Shown one piece after another: positions 17,552-26,276 of a stretch of 64,000 bases of DNA. The notes beneath the pieces were generated by a model. It was not told the origin of the DNA, did no database searches, and worked only from the letters and a program-made list of their open reading frames with translations. Every line of letters begins with the position of its first letter. The stretch's first letter is position 1. Source of the stretch: Stagnihabitans sp043738565 (GTDB lineage: Bacteria; Pseudomonadota; Alphaproteobacteria; Rhodobacterales; Rhodobacteraceae); assembly GCA_043738565.1 (NCBI GenBank), contig JAYUGA010000151.1, positions 1 to 64,000 on the forward strand, read 5' to 3'. A program made the translations under genes and the position numbers.

Positions 17552-19455
17552 GCAGTAGGCTCCGGTTCCAGCCCCGGCTTGGGGGCCTTGCTTTTGGTCT
17601 TCGGGATCGACAGCACCGAGGCGGTATTGCCCCCCGACGGCGGTGCCGATCTGTCATCATCGCCACCCAGGGCCTCGCCCCGGATCACCTTGCGGATCTC
17701 GTCGCCGGTGAGGGTTTCGTATTCCAGCAACCCCTGCGCCAGCGCCTCGAAATCCGCCGTCTTGTCGAGCAGAACCGCCCGCGCCACCTCATAACCTTCG
17801 TCGATCAGCCGCTTGACCTCGTCCTCGATCTTCACCTTGGTATCGGCTGAAACCGAAAATCCGCCGGTCGCCCCGTTATAGCCTTCATGCGCCTCGGAAT
17901 AGTCGATGTTGCCGATCACGTCCGACATGCCCCAGCGCATCACCATTGCCCGCGCCAAAGCCGAGGCTTGCTGAATGTCGCCCGCCGGGCCGGAGGAGAC
18001 GCCTTCCTCGCCATATTTGATGATCTCGGCTGCCTTGCCCGCCATCATCATGGCAATCTTCTGCTTGCCTTCATCCTTGTGCATGTTCAGCCGGTCCATT
18101 TCCGGCAAAGACACCACCATGCCCAAAGCCCCGCCACGCGGAATGATCGTCGCCTTGTAGACCGGGTCGCACTTCGGCATGTTCATGCCGACAGTGGCGT
18201 GCCCCGCCTCATGATACGCCGTCTTTTCCTTCTGATCGGCGGTCAGCACCATCGACCGGCGCTCGGGCCCCATCATCACCTTGTCCTTGGCGCTTTCAAA
18301 GTCTTCCATGACCACGAACCGCCGCCCCATCCGCGCCGCCGTCAGCGCGGCCTCGTTGACGAGGTTCGCCAGATCAGCGCCCGAGAACCCCGGGCAACCC
18401 CGCGCTATGATCCGCAGATCAACATCCGGCCCCACCGGCACCTTGCGGGCATGGACCGTCAGAATCTTCTCGCGCCCCTTGATATCCGGGTTCGGCACAT
18501 GGATCTGCCGGTCGAACCGACCCGGGCGCAGCAGCGCCGGGTCCAGCACGTCCTTGCGGTTGGTCGCGGCCACGATGATCACGCCCTCGTTCGCCTCGAA
18601 TCCGTCCATTTCGACCAGCAACTGGTTCAGCGTCTGCTCGCGCTCGTCATTGCCGCCGCCGATGCCTACCCCGCGCGACCGGCCCACCGCGTCGATCTCG
18701 TCGATGAACACGATGCAGGGCGCATTCTTTTTCGCCTGCTCGAACATGTCCCGCACCCGCGAAGCGCCGACGCCGACGAACATCTCGACAAAATCGGAAC
18801 CAGAGATCGAAAAGAACGGCACGCCAGCCTCACCGGCAATCGCCCGCGCCAGCAGCGTCTTGCCGGTGCCCGGAGGGCCAACCAGCAGCGCGCCTTTGGG
18901 AATTTTCCCACCCAACCGCGAGAATTTCTGCGGATTGCGCAGGAATTCGACGATCTCCTCGAGCTCTTCCTTGGCCTCGTCAATCCCGGCCACGTCGTCA
19001 AACGTCACCCGGCCCTGCTTTTCGGTCAGCAGTTTCGCCCGCGACTTGCCAAAGCCCATCGCACCGCCACGCCCGCCGCCCTGCATCCGGTTCATGAAAA
19101 AGATCCACACGCCGATCAGCAGCACGAACGGTAACCAGGCCGACAGCAGCGTCAGGATGCTCGACTGCTCCTGCGCCTTGGCCTGAACATCGACACCCTT
19201 TTCCAGCAACTTGTCCGTCACCTGCTCGCCCGCAGGCCGGATCGTGATGTAACGGCTGCCGTCAGTGGCGGTGACCTTGACCTGCTCGCCATCCAGTTCC
19301 ACCGCCTTGACATCCCCGGCATTCACCTTGCGGATGAATTCGGAATAGGACACCGTCGGTGCGGCAAAACTGTTGGAGTTGTTGAACATGTTGAACAGCG
19401 CCAGAACCAGCAGCAACAGAACGACCCAGAATGCGATATTGCGAGCGTTACCCAC
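17548..19455 (-). CDS. ftsH: ATP-dependent zinc metalloprotease FtsH
   Basis: 635 aa. The GTG at 19455 (MGNARNIAFWVVLLLLVLAL) is chosen over the longer frame because AAGGAG lies 7 nt upstream and family members begin this way. It has an N-terminal membrane helix, a periplasmic domain, a second helix (residues about 105-125), then AAA+ (GPPGTGKTLLARA, FIDEIDAVGRSRG, the SRH ATNRKDVLDPALLRPGRFDR) and the zinc protease motif HEAGH. FtsH degrades damaged membrane proteins and regulators. It follows tilS with a 78-nt gap that contains its own likely promoter. Confidence 0.97.
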   Translation of the reverse strand: MGNARNIAFWVVLLLLVLALFNMFNNSNSFAAPTVSYSEFIRKVNAGDVKAVELDGEQVKVTATDGSRYITIRPAGEQVTDKLLEKGVDVQAKAQEQSSILTLLSAWLPFVLLIGVWIFFMNRMQGGGRGGAMGFGKSRAKLLTEKQGRVTFDDVAGIDEAKEELEEIVEFLRNPQKFSRLGGKIPKGALLVGPPGTGKTLLARAIAGEAGVPFFSISGSDFVEMFVGVGASRVRDMFEQAKKNAPCIVFIDEIDAVGRSRGVGIGGGNDEREQTLNQLLVEMDGFEANEGVIIVAATNRKDVLDPALLRPGRFDRQIHVPNPDIKGREKILTVHARKVPVGPDVDLRIIARGCPGFSGADLANLVNEAALTAARMGRRFVVMEDFESAKDKVMMGPERRSMVLTADQKEKTAYHEAGHATVGMNMPKCDPVYKATIIPRGGALGMVVSLPEMDRLNMHKDEGKQKIAMMMAGKAAEIIKYGEEGVSSGPAGDIQQASALARAMVMRWGMSDVIGNIDYSEAHEGYNGATGGFSVSADTKVKIEDEVKRLIDEGYEVARAVLLDKTADFEALAQGLLEYETLTGDEIRKVIRGEALGGDDDRSAPPSGGNTASVLSIPKTKSKAPKPGLEPEPTA

Positions 19456-19509
19456 GAACCAACTCCTTGATGTGCCGCGCACCTCGCAGGCGCGTAGCCT
19501 TTGCCTCAC

Positions 19510-19537
19510 AAGATAGACTTTCGTAAGGCCGGTTCAA
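19510..19537 (-). promoter_or_regulatory. Candidate ftsH promoter
   Basis: Reading leftward: TTGAAC (19537-19532), a 16-nt spacer, then TATCTT (19515-19510), followed by an approximately 48-nt leader to the GTG start. The -35 overlaps the tilS stop codon. It is a fair sigma-70 match, and sigma-32-type control would be plausible for ftsH. Based on inspection only. Confidence 0.45.
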
Positions 19538-20868
19538 TGCTCTATCGCGCAATGGTGCAAAGCTGCCGCACCCGGCAGCGGAATAAAGCTGAATTCCGGG
19601 GCCAGGCCCGCCAGCGGCGCGGCGATCAGCCGCTGCCCCAGCCACAGTGCCGGTCCCGCCATCAGCGCCGCCCTTGGCAAGCCGATCGCCCGCCAGTCCG
19701 GACACCGGGCGATCCCCACCCCCAGCATCCGCACCTCGGCCCCCTCCGGCACCGGCCCGCGCAACTGCCAACGGTCATCCCACAACTGATCCGGTCTGCA
19801 AACCTCGCCTGCAACCGCCTTTGCTTCCCGGAATGCCAGCGTGCCAGCCGGTGTCACCCCAAACCGACAGCCCGCCAGAACCCCCGGCCTGCCCGCCAAC
19901 AGCCGCGCCAGCAACGCCGTCACCGCCACCCCGCGCGGCCCATATCCGGCCCCGGCAATCCACCCGATCACCCGCAGGATCAACCGCCGCTGCACCTCGG
20001 CAGGATGTGCCGCCAGCGCCTCCACCGCAATCCACACCGCCCCCGCCTCTGCGCGCAGCACCAATGCCGCGGCCTGATCCGTCACCGCCTCCAGTGCCGC
20101 CCGGGCCGCGGCCAGATGCCCCGCCACCGCCGCCAGCCGTTCCGCCGTCACACCCAGCGGCGCCAGCACCGCCAGGGCCCGCCGCGCCCTGACCCGGTCA
20201 AACCGCACGTTGTCGTTGGACGGATCCTCAACCCATCCCACACCCAACCCGCGCAAATAGTCCCGCAACTCCGCCCGCGACACCGCCAGCAACGGCCGCA
20301 GCCATGTCACCCCCCGGTCCTCCCAAGCCGAGGCCATCGCCGACAAGCCATCCACCCCGGCCCCCCGCGCCAGCCGCATCACAAACGTTTCGGCCAGATC
20401 ATCCCGCGTATGCCCCAGCGCCACCGCCGTCAGCCCCAGCCCCCGCGCCCAGTCGCCAATCAACGCCCGCCGCCCCCGCCGCGCCGCATCCTGCAAATTC
20501 CCGCGCCCATCCCCGTGCCAGCGCAGCACGTCATGGCCAATCCCCAAGCCCGCGCAGACCCGCGCGACCTCTGCCGCCTCCGCTCCAGCCTCCGCCCTAA
20601 GCCCATGATCCACCGTCACCACCCGCACCGGCAAACCCGAGGCCGCCGCCAGATGCAGCATCGCCATGCTGTCGCCGCCGCCCGAAACGGCCAGCCCGAT
20701 AAAATTTGAATTTAATTTCGCCTTACATGTTGGCCCAAATATCTCACCGGGGCATTCATCGGTGCGCCATCGGTTCGAGTACTGATGAATGCGCGGGGGT
20801 GTGAAACCCCAGGCGCTGTCAACCACACCCAGCCCCTTCAGAAACCGCGCCGTCAGATCGCCGCTCAA
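19534..20868 (-). CDS. tilS: tRNA(Ile)-lysidine synthetase TilS with repeat-derived insertion
   Basis: 444 aa. The PP-loop ATPase signature VSGGGDSMAMLHLAAA, GHTRDDLAETFVMRLARGAG and the N-terminal half of the family are clear. TilS converts the CAU anticodon of tRNA-Ile2 to lysidine and is essential. Residues about 18-57, between FLKGLGVVDSA and IGLAVSGGGDS, have no counterpart in the family. Their DNA (20695-20818) is a copy of the hairpin/GATATTTGGGCC dispersed repeat found in spacers elsewhere in the window. The insertion keeps the frame and contains no stop or in-frame ATG, so the protein should carry an extra 39-40 residues ahead of the P-loop. The gene overlaps cpoB by 4 nt and precedes ftsH. 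Confidence 0.9.
   Translation of the reverse strand: MSGDLTARFLKGLGVVDSAWGFTPPRIHQYSNRWRTDECPGEIFGPTCKAKLNSNFIGLAVSGGGDSMAMLHLAAASGLPVRVVTVDHGLRAEAGAEAAEVARVCAGLGIGHDVLRWHGDGRGNLQDAARRGRRALIGDWARGLGLTAVALGHTRDDLAETFVMRLARGAGVDGLSAMASAWEDRGVTWLRPLLAVSRAELRDYLRGLGVGWVEDPSNDNVRFDRVRARRALAVLAPLGVTAERLAAVAGHLAAARAALEAVTDQAAALVLRAEAGAVWIAVEALAAHPAEVQRRLILRVIGWIAGAGYGPRGVAVTALLARLLAGRPGVLAGCRFGVTPAGTLAFREAKAVAGEVCRPDQLWDDRWQLRGPVPEGAEVRMLGVGIARCPDWRAIGLPRAALMAGPALWLGQRLIAAPLAGLAPEFSFIPLPGAAALHHCAIEH
20695..20818 (-). repeat. Dispersed hairpin repeat inside tilS, in frame
   Basis: Reading leftward: GGGGTTTCACACCCCC, then the arms GCATTCATC and GATGAATGC separated by 23 nt, then GGTGAGATATTTGGGCCA and ACATGTAAGG. 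The last part matches the spacer copy at 32631-32661 (GGGATATTTGGGCCAAAATG). A rare case of such a repeat lying inside a coding sequence. Confidence 0.75.
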
Positions 20869-21722
20869 GAACAGCCCAAAGCCTGCGCCGCCAGCCGCGC
20901 GTTGGTGTCATCGACCGACCCCGGGAACCGCTTGCCGACCTCGGCCAGCGTCACGCAAGCCTCGGGCTTCTGGCCCAGCTTGCCCAATGACTGCCCCAGT
21001 TTCATCAACGCCTGCCCCGCCATGCTGCCTTCGGGTGCGCCCGAGAACGCGTCCAAATAGGCTCGCGCCGCCTTGGCGGTATCGCCGGTCTGCGCCAAGG
21101 CATCGCCGCGCAACACGCCAGCTTCCTGCGCTAATGCCCCGCCCGGATAGGAGAGGGCATAGGCCGCAAAGAGGTCCGCAGCCCCGCGAAAGTCACCGGA
21201 AGCGAGCACCGCCCGGGCCCGGTCAAAATCGGATTGCTCGTTCACCGCCATCTCGGCACCCGGTGCCGCAGGTGTCGTTGTGTCCGTGGCGGGGGCTGTC
21301 GTCGTCGTGTCTGTCGCCGTGGTATCCGCCGCCGGTGCAGCGCCTGCCGCCATCGCCCCCAGATCGGGCGTGGCGGGCAGGCTGGCCGGGTCGCAGCCGG
21401 TCGTCGCCTGACACAGCCGGAACTCGATGTCGCCGATCCGGTTGCTGCCATCCGCCACCACCGCATTGACCTTCTGCTCGACCGCCTCGGTCTTGGCGGT
21501 CAGTTTGGTCAACTCGGCCTCGATCGCATCCAGCCGCTGCAAGGCGTCACCGCCCGCAGCCCCGGTGCTGGCGGCACCGCTGGCCACCAGTTCCTGTTTC
21601 AGCGCGTTGAACTGGCCCGCCAATGTGGCCAGTTCCGCTTTCACATCGGCCAGCGTCTGCGCCTTGTCCTGCGCGAAAGAGGCTCCCGGCAACAGCATAA
21701 GGGTCAGAACCAGCCAGCGCAT
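20865..21722 (-). CDS. cpoB: Cell division coordinator CpoB (YbgF), Tol-Pal system
   Basis: 285 aa periplasmic protein. It has a signal peptide MRWLVLTLMLLPGASFAQ, an N-terminal coiled coil with repeated ALKQEL/LDAIEAEL heptads (residues 20-100), an Ala/Thr/Pro-rich linker (about 115-165), and C-terminal TPR-like repeats (FDRARAVLASGDFRGAADLF onward). CpoB couples outer-membrane constriction with septal peptidoglycan synthesis through TolA. It directly follows pal (1 nt) and overlaps tilS by 4 nt. Confidence 0.93.
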   Translation of the reverse strand: MRWLVLTLMLLPGASFAQDKAQTLADVKAELATLAGQFNALKQELVASGAASTGAAGGDALQRLDAIEAELTKLTAKTEAVEQKVNAVVADGSNRIGDIEFRLCQATTGCDPASLPATPDLGAMAAGAAPAADTTATDTTTTAPATDTTTPAAPGAEMAVNEQSDFDRARAVLASGDFRGAADLFAAYALSYPGGALAQEAGVLRGDALAQTGDTAKAARAYLDAFSGAPEGSMAGQALMKLGQSLGKLGQKPEACVTLAEVGKRFPGSVDDTNARLAAQALGCS

Positions 21723-21723
21723 G

Positions 21724-22260
21724 TCAGGCCCCCGCGCCTACCGACAGCACGGTCACGGCGCGGCGGTTCTGCGCATAGCAGCTTTCCTCCGAGCACAGCG
21801 CGATCGGGCGCTCCTTGCCATAAGACACGGTCTGCATCCGGCTTCCGGCAATGCCTTGCGCGATCAGATAGTTCTTCACCGAATCCGCACGGCGCGCACC
21901 CAGCGCGATGTTGTATTCCCTTGTGCCCTGCTCGTCGGCATGGCCTTCGATGATGATGGCATAATCCGGGTTGGTCTTCAGCCAGCCCGCCTGCCCGCTC
22001 AGAATGCCGCGCGCCTCGTCGGTCAGTGTGGACTGGTCCACCACGAACAACACCCGATCGCCGACCGTCTGGTTGAAATAGGCGACCGAGGCCGGGTTGG
22101 ACGGATCGCCCAGACCGGTGGTGGCCACGCCCGACCCGTTCACGCCGCCCGCGCCATTGGCCCCGCCCGCGCCAGAGCCTGCGCCATAGCGGTTGGGGTT
22201 GTTGCAGGCCGCAAGGCCAAGGGCTGCCATCAGCAGAAGGGCTTTCAGAACAATGCTCAT
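21724..22260 (-). CDS. pal: Peptidoglycan-associated lipoprotein Pal
   Basis: 178 aa. The lipoprotein signal ends in the lipobox LAAC (Cys 19), followed by a Gly/Ala/Asn-rich linker and an OmpA-like peptidoglycan-binding domain: GHADEQGTREYNIALGARRA and NYLIAQGI. Pal anchors the outer membrane to peptidoglycan and binds TolB. It sits between tolB and cpoB in canonical order. Confidence 0.96.
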   Translation of the reverse strand: MSIVLKALLLMAALGLAACNNPNRYGAGSGAGGANGAGGVNGSGVATTGLGDPSNPASVAYFNQTVGDRVLFVVDQSTLTDEARGILSGQAGWLKTNPDYAIIIEGHADEQGTREYNIALGARRADSVKNYLIAQGIAGSRMQTVSYGKERPIALCSEESCYAQNRRAVTVLSVGAGA

Positions 22261-22345
22261 CGGTGGTTTCCTTTTCTTGTTTTGCTCGATTGGTCAGACC
22301 ATATCAGCTTTGCCGCCATCTGTTAACAGGCTGCGACATCGCATT

Positions 22346-23665
22346 TCATTGCAAAAGCGGCGACCACGCCGGGTCCGACGCAGCACCTTCGGTCGGCACC
22401 GGATGCGGGTTGCGCCCCGAAATATCCACCGAATACAGCGAGGCCGCCCCCGCCGCGCCCTCGGTTTCCCGGGTAAACATGATCACCCGGCCATTCGGTG
22501 CCCAGGTCGGCCCCTCATCCAGAAACGAGGTGGTCAACAGCCGCTCTTCGCTGCCATCGGTGCGGATCACGCCAATGTGGAACCGGCCATCCACCATCTT
22601 GGTGAAGGCGATCATGTCGCCGCGCGGGCTCCAGACCGGGGTGCCGTAGCGGCCCTTGCCGTTCGAGATGCGCACCGGCTCGCCGCCGCCGGCCGGCATG
22701 ACATAAATCTGCTGGCTGCCCGAACGGTCGCTCTCAAACACGATCTGGCTGCCGTCCGGGCTATAGCTCGGCGCCGTCTCGATCGAGGGTGCGTTGGTCA
22801 GTTGCCGGGTGGTCCCGCTTTCGGTGTCCAGCGTGTAGATGTCGGCATTGCCGTCCTTCTCCAGTGAAAACACCACCGTCCGGCCATCCGGCGCGAACCG
22901 CGGCGCGAACGTCATCGTCCCCGGCTGCTCGTCCAGCACCCGCGTCGACAGGTCTGCGCTGTTCATCAGATAAATCCGCGGAAACCCGGTGGCATAAGAG
23001 GTGAACAGAATGCGGTCGCCGGTCGGCGAAAACCGCGGCGCCAGCACAATCGACTTGCTGTCGGTCAGATAGGCCACATTGGCCCCGTCATAATCCATCA
23101 CCGCCAGCCGCTTGGCCCTTGCATCCTTCGGCCCGCTTTCGGCGACATAGACCACCCGGCTGTCAAAATAGCCGCCCTCGCCGGTGATCCGGCCATAGAC
23201 CGCATCCGCCACCTTGTGCGCCATCCGCCGCCAGCTTTTCGCCGACCCGGCAAACTGCAAGCCCTCGCCCATCTGCTGGCCGGAGAAGATGTCAAACAGG
23301 CGGAACTTGACCACCACCTGGTCGCCCGAGGCGCTGACCGACCCGGTGATCAGCGCCTGCGCGTTGATCGCCTGCCAGTCGCCATAGGCCACCGGCGCGT
23401 CAAAGCTGGTGACTTTGCTGATATAGGCATCCGCCGCAATCTCGCGGAACAAGCCGGTCCCGGTCAGATCATCCGCCACCACCCGCGCCAGCTCCTGCGC
23501 CAGCTTGCCCGCCCCGGCGTTTTCCGCGATGAAATCGGGCACCGCATAGGGCATCGGCTCGATCACCCCGCTGTCAATCACGATTTTCAAAGGCTCGGCA
23601 GTCACAATCGGGGCAAAGCCGCCGAGGCCAAGCCCCAAGGCAAGCATAAAGTAAATCTGGCGCAT
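22346..23665 (-). CDS. tolB: Tol-Pal system beta-propeller protein TolB
   Basis: About 439 aa. Signal peptide (ILFMLALGLG-type, ending VTAEP), an N-terminal domain containing VIDSGVIEPMPYAVPDF, then the repeated propeller blades (APRFSPTGDRILFTSY, FAPRFAPDGRTVVFSLE, APSYSPDGSQIVFESD). The second of two tandem ATGs (23665) is chosen because GAGG is 5 nt upstream; the first is only 2 nt from it. The periplasmic TolB interacts with Pal and TolA. A 55-nt gap separates it from tolA. Confidence 0.95.
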   Translation of the reverse strand: MRQIYFMLALGLGLGGFAPIVTAEPLKIVIDSGVIEPMPYAVPDFIAENAGAGKLAQELARVVADDLTGTGLFREIAADAYISKVTSFDAPVAYGDWQAINAQALITGSVSASGDQVVVKFRLFDIFSGQQMGEGLQFAGSAKSWRRMAHKVADAVYGRITGEGGYFDSRVVYVAESGPKDARAKRLAVMDYDGANVAYLTDSKSIVLAPRFSPTGDRILFTSYATGFPRIYLMNSADLSTRVLDEQPGTMTFAPRFAPDGRTVVFSLEKDGNADIYTLDTESGTTRQLTNAPSIETAPSYSPDGSQIVFESDRSGSQQIYVMPAGGGEPVRISNGKGRYGTPVWSPRGDMIAFTKMVDGRFHIGVIRTDGSEERLLTTSFLDEGPTWAPNGRVIMFTRETEGAAGAASLYSVDISGRNPHPVPTEGAASDPAWSPLLQ

Positions 23666-23723
23666 CATATCCTCGCTCTCGTCAGGTTCCGCACCGGGGC
23701 GGCAAATGTTGTGGCGGGCTGCG

Positions 23724-24908
23724 TCATCTCAGCCGCATCCCGCTGGGGTCAAAGACCAGTTCCAGCTCTTTCCAGGTGTCATACTTGTCGGCAGGCAGCG
23801 GGAAGCCATCCTTGCCACACCGCACAATAGCGCGGTAGGCCGCCTCGTACAGCGGCTTGGCGGTGGCTTCCGACCCGCCGGTAAAGCCGGTCATGCGGAT
23901 CGACGCCCCGTCCGGCGTGCCGTCCTGCAACACCCTCAGTTGCACCGTCACCGTGGTCTGCATCGCGGCAGAAGATACCGTGCTCAGGTTCCAGCATTTC
24001 TTGATCGCCACCCGCAGCCCGTCAATCTCGCCTGCGGTCATCGGCGGCCCATTCGGGGCAGCGCCAGAGGCGCTGTCAGTCCCCTGCGCCGCAGCCGCCA
24101 CCGCCGCTTCAATCGCCGCCTGATCTGCCGCCGCCTGATCTGCGGCAATCTTGTCGGCCTTGTCGGCTGCCGCCGTGTCGGCTTTGGCCTGATCCGCCGC
24201 AGCCGTGTCGGCAGCCGTCGTATCAGGCACCGTTACCTCCGGAGGTTTGACCGCGGCGAGTTTGGGCCGCGCTGGCGGGCGCTTGCTGGCGGTCGGGGCC
24301 AGTTGCGGGGCGTTGTCCGTCACCGGCGGCGCGTCGGGCGTCACGGTCGGCGCGGCCACTTCCGGCGCAGCCTCAGGCTTAGGTGGCGTCACCGGCACAT
24401 CCGGCGACGGTGTGTCCGTCGGCTTCGGCACCGGCGTGTCGGCAACCTTCGGCGTGTCCGGCACCTGATCGACCGGCACATCGGCGATCTTGTCCACCTG
24501 GCGCGGCTTGGGTTTCGCGTCCAGCTTGGGCTGCGGAACCGGTTGCGGCTGATCGGCAGGCGGGGCCACCGGCGGCGGCGTCGGATCGGGCTGCGGGCTG
24601 TCGGCCACCGGCAGCGTATCGGGCAAAGCCGCAGGCTGCGCCGCGGGCCTGGGCGCAGGCTGCGGCTTGGGCGCGGGGGCAGGTGCCGGATCGGCCTGTG
24701 CCGGGGGCTGGGCTGCCGGCTTCGGGGCCGCCGCGTCTACCTTGGGGGCCTTCGACGCCTGCGCATCCAGTTCGGCCCCCGAAACCAGGCTTACATCCAT
24801 CACCTTGATCTCGGGCACACTCTGCGCCGAAAACAGCCAGCCGCCCAGCAAGGCCCACAAGATCAGGCCCAGATGTCCTGCGCCAGAAAAGATGTACCCC
24901 TTGTTCAT
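23724..24908 (-). CDS. tolA: TolA-like envelope-spanning protein
   Basis: About 394 aa. It has an N-terminal membrane anchor (FSGAGHLGLILWALLGGWLF), a long Pro/Ala/Lys/Asp-rich region (residues 50-290, with PAQADPAPAPAPKPQPAP-like and AADQAAADQAA runs), and a C-terminal TolA/TonB-like domain with two Cys (KKCWN and VRCGKDGFPLP). ATG 24908 is preferred to the GTG at 24911. TolA transmits proton-motive energy from TolQR to Pal/TolB. Position and architecture support the call; the low-complexity middle makes sequence comparison there uninformative. Confidence 0.93.
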   Translation of the reverse strand: MNKGYIFSGAGHLGLILWALLGGWLFSAQSVPEIKVMDVSLVSGAELDAQASKAPKVDAAAPKPAAQPPAQADPAPAPAPKPQPAPRPAAQPAALPDTLPVADSPQPDPTPPPVAPPADQPQPVPQPKLDAKPKPRQVDKIADVPVDQVPDTPKVADTPVPKPTDTPSPDVPVTPPKPEAAPEVAAPTVTPDAPPVTDNAPQLAPTASKRPPARPKLAAVKPPEVTVPDTTAADTAAADQAKADTAAADKADKIAADQAAADQAAIEAAVAAAAQGTDSASGAAPNGPPMTAGEIDGLRVAIKKCWNLSTVSSAAMQTTVTVQLRVLQDGTPDGASIRMTGFTGGSEATAKPLYEAAYRAIVRCGKDGFPLPADKYDTWKELELVFDPSGMRLR

Positions 24909-24919
24909 CACGCCTGGGC

Positions 24920-25390
24920 CTAGTTGCCGCCGCCGAAATCCGGCCCGCCAGTGTCCGTCACCAGCCCGATATTGTTGAACCCGCCCGCGTTCAGCGCTCC
25001 CATCAGTTGCGCCACCCGCTCATAGGTCACCGCGCCATCGGCCCGGACAAACACCTTGTCCGACTTGCGCTCCGCCGAGATCGCCTTGAGCTTGGGGATC
25101 AGCTCGCCGTCGCCAACCTCGGTCGACTGGATCAGCACCAGACCATCCGCCGTCAGCGTGATGGTCAAGGGTGGCTCGGTCTCGGTCGGCATCGCATTGG
25201 CCGCCGTCTCCGGCAGCTTCACCGGCACACCCACCGTCAGCAGCGGAGCCGCCACCATGAAGATGATCAGCAGCACCAGCATCACGTCCACGAACGGTGT
25301 CACGTTGATCTCCGACATCGCCGCAGCTTTACCCCGGTGCCGCCTGCGCCGCCCGCCGCCGCCCACTTTCTGAATGACCCCGCCCGCCAT
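24920..25390 (-). CDS. tolR: TolR, ExbD/TolR family
   Basis: 156 aa. After a short basic Gly-rich cytoplasmic N terminus comes the transmembrane segment with the proton-path Asp in VTPFVDVMLVLLIIFMVAA, followed by the periplasmic domain. With TolQ it forms the inner-membrane motor. It starts 3 nt after tolQ and ends (TAG) 11 nt before tolA. The TAG stop here is relevant to whether amber codons could be read through in this organism. Confidence 0.96.
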   Translation of the reverse strand: MAGGVIQKVGGGGRRRRHRGKAAAMSEINVTPFVDVMLVLLIIFMVAAPLLTVGVPVKLPETAANAMPTETEPPLTITLTADGLVLIQSTEVGDGELIPKLKAISAERKSDKVFVRADGAVTYERVAQLMGALNAGGFNNIGLVTDTGGPDFGGGN

Positions 25391-25393
25391 CGC

Positions 25394-26089
25394 TCAGGCG
25401 TCCAGTTGCCGCGACAGGATCGTCGCAAACTCGTCGGCAAAGGCCTCGTAACCGCCAAGGATATGCTCAGAATCCGAATTCAGCTTGTTGTAGAACACCA
25501 CCGCCGGAATAGCCGCCACCAAGCCGATCCCGGTCGCCAGCAGCGCCTCGGCAATGCCCGGAGCCACCACCGCCAGATTGGTATTCTGGCTGATCGCAAT
25601 CTGCTCGAAGGAGTGCTTGATCCCCCAGATCGTGCCGAACAGCCCGATGAACGGCGCGGTAGACCCCGTCGTCGCCAGAAACGACAACCCCTTGTTCAAC
25701 CGTTCGGATTCCCGCGAAATCGCCACATCCATCGCCCGGTCGATCCGCGCCTGTGCCCCCGCGATCAACCCGCCGTCCTGCCGGTGTGACCTGCGCCACT
25801 CCAGCATGCCGGACGCGAAAATCTTCTCGCTCGCGCCGTCGGGTGCCGAGCCGATCTTCTCGAACAACTCATCCAGCGGCTCACCCGACCAGAACGCCCG
25901 GTCAAAAACGCCCGCCTCCTTGCGGCTGCCGCGGAACAGAATGTGTTTCTGGATGATGACCGACCATGACCAGAACGACATCAGCATCAGCCCTACCATG
26001 ACGATCTGCACGGTGAAGGTCGCCCGCGCGAAAAGGCTGAGCAACGAGAAATCAATCTCCTGCGCTGCCGCAAGTGTGTTGGTGTCCAT
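25394..26089 (-). CDS. tolQ: TolQ, MotA/TolQ/ExbB proton channel
   Basis: 231 aa with three membrane segments: about residues 15-45 (FSLLSLFARATFTVQIVMVG) and two in the C-terminal half (TTGSTAPFIGLFGTIWGIKH and EALLATGIGLVAAIPAVVFY). These match the TolQ/ExbB channel. It is the first Tol subunit of the operon. The 187-nt region before it holds the end of ybgC and a palindromic repeat, so tolQ may have its own promoter. Confidence 0.96.
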   Translation of the reverse strand: MDTNTLAAAQEIDFSLLSLFARATFTVQIVMVGLMLMSFWSWSVIIQKHILFRGSRKEAGVFDRAFWSGEPLDELFEKIGSAPDGASEKIFASGMLEWRRSHRQDGGLIAGAQARIDRAMDVAISRESERLNKGLSFLATTGSTAPFIGLFGTIWGIKHSFEQIAISQNTNLAVVAPGIAEALLATGIGLVAAIPAVVFYNKLNSDSEHILGGYEAFADEFATILSRQLDA

Positions 26090-26232
26090 TACGCCTGCTC
26101 TTGTTATCGGGCTTCTTTGGCCCCTGTTGGCGCGATTCTATCGGGATTTGAAGGGGAATGCCAACACAACCGCGTCAAGTGGCGCATTGTTGCTGAAACC
26201 GACGCAATTCTTGATCAGACGACTGCCCCGCC

Positions 26233-26262
26233 GGTAAGGTGCGTCCCATGACGCACGTTACC
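26233..26262. repeat. 28-bp palindromic repeat, copy 2
   Basis: GTAAGGTGCGTC, CCAT, GACGCACGTTAC with one extra flanking G-C pair; one internal mismatch relative to a perfect palindrome and to the copy at 8355-8382. It lies 15 nt beyond the ybgC stop, before tolQ, where a hairpin could attenuate or protect transcripts. Confidence 0.85.
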
Positions 26263-26276
26263 TTGCGCCTCACCCT

